This document shows positions 1 through 6,815 of a stretch of DNA of 40,537 nt, one piece after another. Origin of the DNA: JAVKBW01 sp964352715 (lineage in GTDB: Bacteria > Pseudomonadota > Alphaproteobacteria > UBA8366 > Aestuariispiraceae); NCBI GenBank assembly GCA_964352715.1, contig CAYGSU010000036.1, forward strand, positions 1-40,537, in the 5' to 3' direction. A program made the position numbers and the translations under genes. How positions within the stretch are numbered: the first letter of the stretch is position 1; each line of letters opens with the position of its first letter. The notes below the pieces were generated by a model. It was not told the DNA's origin. It saw nothing but the letters and a program-made list of their open reading frames with translations, and did not search any database.

Positions 1-2
1 TC

Positions 3-1079
3 GAAGACGATGACGTTGCGCAGAACCTCGCCCTTTTTCACTTCGGCGATGGCCTCGTTGATTTTTTCCAGCGGGTAAGTGTTCGATACCAGCTCATCCA
101 GCTTCAGGCGGCCCTGCTTGTACAGGGTGGCCAAAGCCGGAATATCCTGCTGCACATGGGTTGAGCCCATCAGGCTGCCCCGTACCGACTGGCCGTAAGC
201 CGCGACGTTGAGGGGTTCGATGTCGATCGTTTCGCCGACCGCAGGCATACCGACATAGACAACCGATCCGCCGGGTGCGAGAAACGACAGCGACTGGTCA
301 TAGGCTCTGATTGCGCCGACCGTCACGAAAACATAGTCCGCGCCGCGCCCGTCGGTCGCGGCCAGTACCTGTTCCCTGGCGTCGTTGGCGGAAGGGTCTA
401 TCGCATGGGTCGCGCCGAATGCCATTGCCGCCTTGCGTTTTGTTTCGTTGATATCCATCGCGATGATGGTTCGCGCGCCACTGAGATGCGCACCCTGGAT
501 TGAATTCAGACCAACACCGCCCGTGCCTATAACCGCCACAGTGCATCGGGCGGGTATTTTTGCGGTGTTCGTCACAGCACCGAGGCCGGTGATAACGCCG
601 CATCCCAGAAGCGAGGCTGATTCACGCGGGATGTCGGAAGGAATCTTTGCCACCTGCGACCGGTCGACCAGCACATACTCAGCGAAAGCACCGGTCCGCA
701 TGCTCTGATCGACGCGCGTGCCGTCCGGCAAGGTCAGTGGGCTGTTGCTGTCGCGTGGAAAGTCGTGTTCGCAGATTGTCCGGTTACCCCGGGCGCAGTG
801 ATAGCAATGGCCGCAGGCGCGGATCAGCGTGATAACCACGAAGTCGCCTTGTTGCAGATCCTCGACACCGGGGCCAACGCTTTCGACCGTGCCGGCTGCT
901 TCATGACCATAGACGGCGGGAAGGGGTCCGCCCCACGCGCCCTCGGCATAATGGATGTCGGAATGACAGATCGCCACAGCCGAAATCTTGACCCTGATTT
1001 CATTCATCTGCGGATCGGCGATCTCGATATCTTCGATCGTCAGCGGTTCGCCGAAGGCGCGGCATACGGCTGCTTTCAT
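3..1079 (-). CDS. Zn-dependent alcohol dehydrogenase (MDR family, class III-like), 3' end cut by window
   Basis: Medium-chain dehydrogenase that probably oxidises an alcohol or adduct with NAD. The translation from ATG 1079 reads through in one frame to the window edge (359 codons, no stop seen), so only the extreme C-terminus is missing. The catalytic zinc site is visible as CHSDIHYAEG followed by GHEAAG. The structural zinc lobe is C-x2-C-x2-C-x7-C (CGHC, YHC, then C). A Rossmann motif GTGGVG is followed by MDI, whose Asp suggests NAD rather than NADP. The C-terminal residues read are RNVIVF, as is usual for the end of this family. It is divergent from the flavin monooxygenase at 1331. The substrate cannot be read from sequence; glutathione-, mycothiol- or nitrosoaniline-linked relatives exist. 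Confidence 0.9.
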   Translation of the reverse strand, partial: MKAAVCRAFGEPLTIEDIEIADPQMNEIRVKISAVAICHSDIHYAEGAWGGPLPAVYGHEAAGTVESVGPGVEDLQQGDFVVITLIRACGHCYHCARGNRTICEHDFPRDSNSPLTLPDGTRVDQSMRTGAFAEYVLVDRSQVAKIPSDIPRESASLLGCGVITGLGAVTNTAKIPARCTVAVIGTGGVGLNSIQGAHLSGARTIIAMDINETKRKAAMAFGATHAIDPSANDAREQVLAATDGRGADYVFVTVGAIRAYDQSLSFLAPGGSVVYVGMPAVGETIDIEPLNVAAYGQSVRGSLMGSTHVQQDIPALATLYKQGRLKLDELVSNTYPLEKINEAIAEVKKGEVLRNVIVF

Positions 1080-1330
1080 TTCGATGGTCTCCCGCGATGA
1101 ATGCCGATGATTGTCACTGGTTGGCCACACTATGGGCAAAGCCAAAGACGAAGAAAACAGCTTTCGGGTGGTCCAGAAAAAATTTGATGACGATGCCTGT
1201 ACCGTTCTTCAATGGTTCGGATCTACGCAAGCAAGGCTTCGATAAAAAATGTTTTTCTTAACCAGACAAGCCTCATACGGTGCGATCGTAATGCGTTGAA
1301 ACAGTCGATTGCCGAAAAGGACCCCTGGCC
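1080..1330. other. Intergenic region between divergent dehydrogenase and monooxygenase genes
   Basis: This 251-base spacer should hold both promoters. I see no convincing -35/-10 pair. A 37-codon reading frame (ATG 1132 to TAA 1245) lacks a ribosome binding site and is not called as a gene. An A/T-rich stretch lies at about 1240-1257. The ribosome binding site for the downstream gene is AAAAGGA at about 1316-1322. Confidence 0.5.
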
Positions 1331-2596
1331 ATGACATCTGAAAAAATCGAGGCGCTGGTTGTCGGTGGCGGTCAGGCGGGCCTTGCGATGAGCGAGCATC
1401 TTGGCAAAAGCGGGGTGCCTCACCTTGTGCTGGAGCGACACCGTATAGCGGAACGCTGGCGGTCGGAACGGTGGGACTCGCTGGTCGCAAACGGGCCGGC
1501 CTGGCACGACAGGTTTCCCGGTATGGAGTTCCCCGATATCGATCCCGATGGCTTTCCGGGAAAGGAAGAGGTCGCAGACTATTTCGAAGCCTATGCAGAA
1601 ATGATAAACGCGCCGATCCGTTGCGGTGTCGAGGTCAAGGAAGTTCGTCGGAATGTCGGACGGCCCGGCTTCCACGTCGAAACATCGCAGGGGACAATCG
1701 AAACCAACAATGTGATAGCAGCAACCGGACCTTTTCAGCATCCGGTCTATCCGCCACTGGTGCCGAAGGAATTCGGTATCCTGCAGATGCATTCCAGTTC
1801 CTACCGCAACCCCGGCCAGTTGCCGGACGGCGCGGTTTTGGTGGTCGGGGCGGGATCGTCAGGCTCTCAGATCGCTGACGAACTGATGCAGTCTGGACGG
1901 CAAGTCTTTCTGTCTGTCGGGTCGCATGATCGTCCGCCGCGCAGCTACCGCAATCGGGATTTCTGCTGGTGGCTGGGGGTTCTGGGCAAATGGGATGCCG
2001 CCGCCATGGAGCCGGGCAGGGAGCATGTGACGATTGCGGTCAGCGGGGCGCATGGCGGCAAAACGGTCGATTTCCGGAGGTTTGCCGAACAGGGCATGAC
2101 CCTAGTCGGTCTGACGAAATCCTACCGGGACGGCGTCATGCATTTCGCGCCGGATCTCGCCGCCAATATTGCGCAGGGGGATGCGAACTATCTTTCGATC
2201 CTCGATGAAGCCGATGCCTATGTGGCCCGCAACGGGCTGGACCTGCCGGAAGAGCCCGAAGCCCGGGTGATCGCGCCGGACCCGGACTGCGTGAAAAACC
2301 CGGTTCTGGATCTTGATCTGGCAAAAGCCGGCGTCACCTCGATCATCTGGGCGACCGGCTTTACGGTCGATTACGGCTGGCTGAAGGTCGACACGTTCGA
2401 TGAGAAGGGAAAGCCGAAGCATCAGCGCGGCGTTTCTTTCGAACCCGGGGTCTATTTTCTCGGTCTGCCCTGGCAGTCGCGCCGGGGGTCTTCTTTCATC
2501 TGGGGCGTCTGGCATGACGCCAAGCATGTCGCCGATCATATCGCGACACAGCAGAAATACCGGCAGTATCGCGGGCCGGGCGAGCGGAACGGGTGA
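1331..2596 (+). CDS. FAD-dependent monooxygenase (flavin-containing monooxygenase / YUC-like)
   Basis: A 421-residue single-component flavoprotein that would use NADPH and O2 to oxygenate a soft nucleophile or carbonyl substrate. The N-terminal FAD Rossmann motif is VVGGGQAGLAMSEHL (about residues 10-24), followed by the LERHRIAERWR segment. An FMO-identifying-like stretch ends in HSSSYRNP, and a second Rossmann motif GAGSSGSQIADEL binds NADPH. The late IIWATGFTVDYGW segment is the usual ATG motif of this superfamily. Start ATG 1331 follows AAAAGGA at a suitable distance. It stands alone, divergent from the alcohol dehydrogenase. Length fits bacterial members of the family; substrate unknown. 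Confidence 0.88.
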   Translation: MTSEKIEALVVGGGQAGLAMSEHLGKSGVPHLVLERHRIAERWRSERWDSLVANGPAWHDRFPGMEFPDIDPDGFPGKEEVADYFEAYAEMINAPIRCGVEVKEVRRNVGRPGFHVETSQGTIETNNVIAATGPFQHPVYPPLVPKEFGILQMHSSSYRNPGQLPDGAVLVVGAGSSGSQIADELMQSGRQVFLSVGSHDRPPRSYRNRDFCWWLGVLGKWDAAAMEPGREHVTIAVSGAHGGKTVDFRRFAEQGMTLVGLTKSYRDGVMHFAPDLAANIAQGDANYLSILDEADAYVARNGLDLPEEPEARVIAPDPDCVKNPVLDLDLAKAGVTSIIWATGFTVDYGWLKVDTFDEKGKPKHQRGVSFEPGVYFLGLPWQSRRGSSFIWGVWHDAKHVADHIATQQKYRQYRGPGERNG

Positions 2597-2809
2597 TTGC
2601 TGATTGATAGAAAGCTGAACCGTCGAGAAAGGTTAGTGAGACGGACTGCGCATAGTCCGAAACAACCGGAGAAGCACCTGTTTTTTTGCGCATAATGCCG
2701 TCGAAGATGGGCTTCGGACCTCGCGCCCGTAAGCCTTGAACGTTGCGCCGGCACTGGTAACATGGTCATAGTGTGTCGTTCAAAATCGGGCCTACTGGAA
2801 AGGAAGACG
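2597..2809. other. Intergenic region with a short hairpin and a T-run
   Basis: This 213-base spacer lies between the monooxygenase and the envelope cassette. It contains a 6-bp hairpin, CGGACT (2642-2647) pairing with AGTCCG (2654-2659). A run of seven T lies about 22 bases later at 2681-2687, too far away for a normal intrinsic terminator. The downstream part holds the promoter candidate listed separately. Confidence 0.45.
2736..2763 (+). promoter_or_regulatory. Possible sigma-70-type promoter for the envelope cassette
   Basis: TTGAAC (2736-2741) and TAACAT (2758-2763) are spaced by 16 bases and each match four of six consensus positions. The predicted start would be near 2770, giving a leader of about 40 bases before ATG 2810. 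It was read by eye only; a chance match is possible. Confidence 0.3.
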
Positions 2810-3349
2810 ATGAAACGCAACGTTCTGGTGATTGCCATGGCGGCGTTTGTTGTCGCCGCCTGCAATCAGACGGCATCGCAGAATGCCGATCCGCCCGCCG
2901 CTTCGACCGAAACCGCAGCCGCAACCGAACCGGAAGCCGCAGGCACCGGGGCGCAGATCGCATCGGCCACGACCGGTGAAAAGATCAATCTCGTGTTTCT
3001 CGACCTGACCGGTTTTGACGACGATCTTTCGACCAGCCTCGCTTCAAAGCCGGAAGAAGTCGTGGTTGAATTTCCCGGAAGAACGACGCTGAACGAGTTG
3101 CCGGAACGGCTTGATCCATGGTTTTCGAAGGTCAAGGAAAGCGGCGGTCAGGTCAGCGCCTTTCCGGCTGTTGATCAGGGCGAAGAACGCTCGCGCGGCA
3201 TTGTGGGCATTCTGATTGATGTCGCCACCAAGGCGCATGAAGCCTATGCCTACAAGGAAAAGCTGGAACCGGCCAAGGATTACGATGTGCAGCTTGAATA
3301 TAACGAGGATACGGGACGCGTGCTGCGAGCCCGGTTTCTGCATAAGTGA
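2810..3349 (+). CDS. Lipoprotein, paralogue of the 5742-6335 product
   Basis: A 179-residue predicted lipoprotein of unknown function. The signal peptide ends in the lipobox VAAC (Cys18), followed by a low-complexity Ala/Thr/Glu/Pro tether to about residue 60. The folded C-terminal half carries LPERLDPWFSKVKESGG, RSRGIVGILIDV and a closing KDYDVQLEYNEDTG stretch. The same blocks recur in the lipoprotein at 5742-6335. Start ATG 2810 is chosen over an upstream in-frame codon because GGAAAGGA lies just before it and the signal peptide starts here. It opens the cassette, and its TGA overlaps the GTG of the peptidase gene by four bases, so translation is probably coupled. I recognise no named family. 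Confidence 0.85.
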   Translation: MKRNVLVIAMAAFVVAACNQTASQNADPPAASTETAAATEPEAAGTGAQIASATTGEKINLVFLDLTGFDDDLSTSLASKPEEVVVEFPGRTTLNELPERLDPWFSKVKESGGQVSAFPAVDQGEERSRGIVGILIDVATKAHEAYAYKEKLEPAKDYDVQLEYNEDTGRVLRARFLHK

Positions 3350-5001
3350 TCATACAATCGCTGATAACCGGCGGTCGGCAACGCCTTTGTAACGGTATCG
3401 TCGGAATATCGCTGGCCGTTGCCGGCGCGATGATGCCGCTTGCCGCTCATGCAGAAGGGACAGGTCTGGTTCGCGAGGAACCTGAAACCTACCGGTCTTT
3501 CCCGGCCGTGCCGGCCTTCCGGAATTTTCTGCCAAAACGGGTCGATCTTTCACGGTACTTTCCGCCGGCGGCCCATCAGGGCAATCAGGGCTCCTGCGTC
3601 GGTTTCGCCGTCAGCTACGGATTGCGGAGTTTCTACGAAAACCGCCGGCGCATTCTTGCCGGACTGCCGCCGCAGAAATTCAGCCCGTCCTTCGTGTACA
3701 ACAGCGTTTTGTCGAGGCCGGACGACTGCGGCAGCGGCGCAACGGTGTCTTCCGGTCTTCGGTTCCTGAAGGCCAACGGAACCGTTCCTTACGAAAACTT
3801 CCCGTATGCGCCGGATGCCTGTGAACAACCGTCGGAAACACCGCTATTCGATCTCGCGTCCGAATACCGCATTTCCGAATGGCGGCGGGTGCCGACAAAA
3901 AGCGCCGACCAATTGAAAGGTCGTCTGTATTACGGCGACCCGGTCGTGGTCGGCATGACCATGACCTCGGCACTGAATGAACTTGGGCGCGGCGATATCT
4001 ATTCGGTCATTGTCGACCAGAACCAGCCGTTCGAAGGTCATGCGGTGGTGCTCGCCGGTTATGACGAGGAACGCCAGGCGTTCAAGTTTTTCAACTCCTG
4101 GGGCACAGACTGGGCTGCCGATGGATTCGGCTGGATCAGCTATGAAGCGCTGATGGGTAACATCGATTCCGCCTTTGTGATCGAAGTGCCGGAAAGCGAG
4201 GTTCCCGTCGCCGAGGAAGCTGAACCCGAAACCGTGGCTGCCGTGGACCCGGACCCTGTCGTCGAACCGGAAGCCGAACCCGAAGCTGTTGTCGAACCGG
4301 AGCCGGTGCCTGAACCCGACTCTGTTGTGGGCCTTTCAACGGCGGTCAGGGACACCATCGGCAATTTTGAATGTTTTGGCCTTACGCGCCGTCTGAAGGA
4401 CGGAAAGTTCGATGGCCTTTCGGGGTATGTCTCGAAGCAGGAAGACCTTGATGCTCTGCAGACGTTGATATCCAGCCACCCTGACGGGAAAGAGGCTACT
4501 CTGGACATTGACGTCCGTCCGTGGCCGCAATGCGAGGCGCTGTCGACCTTTTCGAGCCCGCTCGCGGCTGCTCAGGGGCTGGATGTGCGCATTCTGTCTG
4601 ACAAGCTGGAAGCGCAATCGACCTTCCAGAATGAAGATGAACTGGTGATCGAGGTAACGGCGCCTGAATTCGACTCGTACCTCTATGTCACCTATTTGCC
4701 GGCCAGCGGCGATGCCGTGCATTTTGTGAAAGGCGGTGGCGATATGCCGGTAAAGGCGAATTCGGTCGTCCGCTTCGGGCTGGATCCAAAAAAGCCCCGG
4801 TTCTACGTTCAGCCGCCTTTCGGTAACGAAATGATCGTCGCCATTGCCAGCCGGCAACCGTTGTTCGAGGAAGATTTCGATATTGTCGAGGAGGAGAGAT
4901 CCTATCTCACCCGGTTCCGGAAAGGCATCCTGACAAGCAGCGGCAAGCGGATCGTTGGGAATGTGGCGGGAAAAGCAGTATACTTGAAGACTGTCGAATA
5001 G
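3346..5001 (+). CDS. Exported papain-like (C1A) cysteine peptidase with DUF4384-like C-terminal domain
   Basis: A 551-residue periplasmic or surface protein. A signal peptide ends near residue 36 (AHA). The papain-like domain covers about residues 62-280: oxyanion Gln78 and nucleophile Cys84 lie in QGNQGSCVGFA, catalytic His232 in GHAVVLAGYD, and Asn250 in FNSWGTDW, followed by FGWISYE. All four catalytic positions are present. A Pro/Glu/Val-rich linker spans about 282-328. A region at about 335-400 resembles a BON-like module, then a DUF4384-like domain (about 410-505) has DSYLYVTYLPASGD and PPFGNEMIVAIAS. Start is GTG 3346, which overlaps the previous stop (GTGA). The DUF4384 and BON-like calls are by eye. 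Papain-type enzymes are endopeptidases; no substrate is known here, but coupling to lipoprotein and OmpA genes suggests an envelope target. Confidence 0.85.
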   Translation: MIIQSLITGGRQRLCNGIVGISLAVAGAMMPLAAHAEGTGLVREEPETYRSFPAVPAFRNFLPKRVDLSRYFPPAAHQGNQGSCVGFAVSYGLRSFYENRRRILAGLPPQKFSPSFVYNSVLSRPDDCGSGATVSSGLRFLKANGTVPYENFPYAPDACEQPSETPLFDLASEYRISEWRRVPTKSADQLKGRLYYGDPVVVGMTMTSALNELGRGDIYSVIVDQNQPFEGHAVVLAGYDEERQAFKFFNSWGTDWAADGFGWISYEALMGNIDSAFVIEVPESEVPVAEEAEPETVAAVDPDPVVEPEAEPEAVVEPEPVPEPDSVVGLSTAVRDTIGNFECFGLTRRLKDGKFDGLSGYVSKQEDLDALQTLISSHPDGKEATLDIDVRPWPQCEALSTFSSPLAAAQGLDVRILSDKLEAQSTFQNEDELVIEVTAPEFDSYLYVTYLPASGDAVHFVKGGGDMPVKANSVVRFGLDPKKPRFYVQPPFGNEMIVAIASRQPLFEEDFDIVEEERSYLTRFRKGILTSSGKRIVGNVAGKAVYLKTVE

Positions 5002-5026
5002 CGATTTCATAGGACAAGGTCGAACC

Positions 5027-5716
5027 ATGAAAAAACTGTCACGACGAATTGCCCTGTTCGGATCCTGTCTGGCGCTGTCGCTGGCGGCCGGATCCGTTTC
5101 GGCACAGGACACGTCAGATCCGCTGGATGAACCGAGCACTACACGCAGCATCATCAACCAGTTGCAGTTCAAGGGCGATGCGCCGGAGGCATCCAGCACA
5201 AGCCGTTCGCTGGTAATCACGCGCGGCGCGAAAGTGGTGCTGCCGGAAGAAGACAGCAGCGGCGATACAGAGGCGACACAGGCCACTGAAACCGATACCG
5301 GCACCGAAGCCGTTGCGATTGAAACCGAACCGTCGGCCGACGCGGCTGACGAGGTGGCGACAGTGGTTCCGTCCATCAATCTGCGAATCCAGTTCGAACT
5401 GAATTCCTTCAACCTTACGGATGACGCGCGGCGCAAGCTGGAACTGCTGGGCGAAGCGATCAGCAGCGAGGAATTATCGTCTTACCGGTTCCTGATCGCC
5501 GGTCACACGGATGCGTCCGGTTCAGCTTCCTATAACCAGAGCCTGTCGGAACGGCGGGCAGAAGCGGTGAAATACTATCTCGCGGCCCGCTTCCCGACCT
5601 CGGGCAACAGACTGGTTTCGCAGGGTTTCGGGGAACAGGCGCTGTTCGACACGGACGCGCCGAATGCGGCGGTCAATCGCCGCGTCCAGATTATCAATCT
5701 CGGCACCAATAACTGA
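5027..5716 (+). CDS. OmpA-family peptidoglycan-binding protein
   Basis: A 229-residue exported protein. The signal peptide ends around SVSAQ (residue 27). A disordered Thr/Glu/Ala-rich segment (about 30-115) is followed by an OmpA C-terminal domain (about 117-229). Peptidoglycan-contact features are visible in GHTDASGSASYNQSLSERRA: the Asp of the TD motif and the Arg of LSERRA. NRRVQI closes the domain. There is no beta-barrel and no lipobox, so the protein is probably soluble in the periplasm and bound to the wall. The start follows ACAAGG upstream of ATG 5027. It lies 25 bases after the peptidase gene and 25 before the second lipoprotein gene, in the same cassette. Confidence 0.9.
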   Translation: MKKLSRRIALFGSCLALSLAAGSVSAQDTSDPLDEPSTTRSIINQLQFKGDAPEASSTSRSLVITRGAKVVLPEEDSSGDTEATQATETDTGTEAVAIETEPSADAADEVATVVPSINLRIQFELNSFNLTDDARRKLELLGEAISSEELSSYRFLIAGHTDASGSASYNQSLSERRAEAVKYYLAARFPTSGNRLVSQGFGEQALFDTDAPNAAVNRRVQIINLGTNN

Positions 5717-5741
5717 TCGCGGCCACGGCGGGAGAAGACTG

Positions 5742-6335
5742 ATGATGCGTTCGGCCGTCGCCATGATCCTGCTTCTGCTTGCTGCCGCCTGTCAGCAGAC
5801 CGCCGCCGACAAGTCTTCGCCAACAGCTAACGCGGCGACAGCGGAAAACAGCGCATCTGAAACAGCCGATACAACAGATCAGACTGAACCGGAAACCGCT
5901 ACGGTATCCGACGAAGCCATTGTCGAAGATATCGCGAAGACACAGCAGGCAAGCGTGGATGTCGAACCGCTGGTCTATGAAGAAAGCTTCACCTTCGACT
6001 GGGACATGTCGCAGAAGCTGCGGCAGGCAGACGGCAAGGAAGTTGTGTTGCTGACGCCGGAAGGCGTAACGCTATCCGACATTCCCGAACAGCTTGACCG
6101 CTGGCTTTCGCGGGTGAAGGAAAACGGCGGCTACGTGAAGGCCGCTCCGGTATCGAAAGATACAGAAAAGCGGTCGCGTGCCATTATCGGAGCCCTGATC
6201 GACGTTTTCCTGTATTTGCTGGGTATCCTGAAGGAGGAAGTCACGTTTTCACCGGCGGATGACTACAACGCCATCCTGTATTTCGAAAAGGATACCGGTG
6301 TGGTTCAGCAGATCGTTTTCTACCCGAAATACTGA
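5742..6335 (+). CDS. Lipoprotein, paralogue of the 2810-3349 product
   Basis: A 197-residue predicted lipoprotein. The signal peptide MMRSAVAMILLLLAAAC ends in lipobox AAAC (Cys17), then an acidic Thr/Ala/Glu-rich tether runs to about residue 75. The C-terminal domain aligns by eye with the first lipoprotein of the cassette: IPEQLDRWLSRVKENGG against LPERLDPWFSKVKESGG, and KRSRAIIGALIDV against ERSRGIVGILIDV. The hydrophobic FLYLLGIL insertion is specific to this copy. ATG 5742 is preferred over an in-frame upstream start because GGGAGAAG precedes it. It ends 15 bases from the stop of the convergent ynbE-ydbL gene. Function unknown. Confidence 0.85.
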   Translation: MMRSAVAMILLLLAAACQQTAADKSSPTANAATAENSASETADTTDQTEPETATVSDEAIVEDIAKTQQASVDVEPLVYEESFTFDWDMSQKLRQADGKEVVLLTPEGVTLSDIPEQLDRWLSRVKENGGYVKAAPVSKDTEKRSRAIIGALIDVFLYLLGILKEEVTFSPADDYNAILYFEKDTGVVQQIVFYPKY

Positions 6336-6350
6336 TCCGGTCGGCCAGGG

Positions 6351-6815
6351 CTACTTTCGTTCCCAGGTGCCGTCCGTCTGCTGAACGAATTCGCCGGGCG
6401 CACTTTCCTCAACGAACTTCTTGCCGGCGACAACTTCAACCAGCTCGATCTTCGTATCGTGGCGGTCGGCGATCTGCTGGTAGCGCGCGCGCCGGTCTTC
6501 GTTTGCGGAAAGAACCAGATCCTGAATGTCTGCAGGCGTTTCCTCCTGCACCAGTCCGAGATATCCATCCAGCCGTTCACCGATCCAGCCGGCGCGCTTT
6601 GCGAGCGGAATGGCGGGTGTGACGGAAATATCCTGTACATCGTCCTGCACTTTCAACAGGACTTCCTGTTTGATGTTCACATCGATCTTCAGATAGATCG
6701 GCTCGCTCGGCGCTTCGATCTTGACCGTTGGGGAACAGCCGGCAGAAGCCAGAAAACTGATGCATATGGCGGCCAGATACAGGCGGCGCAACGCAAGTTG
6801 GATGTTACTGACCAT
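6351..6815 (-). CDS. YnbE-YdbL fusion lipoprotein
   Basis: A 154-residue lipoprotein that joins two proteins encoded separately in E. coli. The signal peptide ends in lipobox ASAGC (Cys27). Residues 27-62 match YnbE (SPTVKIEAPSEPIYL, then NIKQEVLLKVQDDVQ). Residues 64-154 match YdbL/DUF1318 (AKRAGWIGERLDGYL, then RRARYQQIADRHD, AGKKFVEESAPGEFVQ and TWERK). In E. coli YnbE is an outer-membrane lipoprotein partner of YdbH, and YdbL is a periplasmic factor that modulates them. The frame is continuous, with no stop between the parts. It overlaps the end of ydbH. TTG 6821 is an alternative start with better spacing to AAAGGA, giving 156 residues. The fusion is read directly; its effect on assembly is inferred. 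Confidence 0.9.
   Translation of the reverse strand: MVSNIQLALRRLYLAAICISFLASAGCSPTVKIEAPSEPIYLKIDVNIKQEVLLKVQDDVQDISVTPAIPLAKRAGWIGERLDGYLGLVQEETPADIQDLVLSANEDRRARYQQIADRHDTKIELVEVVAGKKFVEESAPGEFVQQTDGTWERK

Noticed and set aside
1132..1245. 37-codon frame in the spacer before the monooxygenase gene
   Set aside because: No ribosome binding site and no recognisable family; composition alone does not support a gene.
2642..2687. Intrinsic terminator after the monooxygenase gene
   Set aside because: The hairpin and the T-run are about 22 bases apart, which does not fit a working intrinsic terminator.
4336..5436. 366-codon frame on the minus strand
   Set aside because: It lies opposite the peptidase and OmpA genes, whose motifs are clear; the antisense product is Ser/Arg/Val-rich with no domain, as expected in GC-rich DNA.
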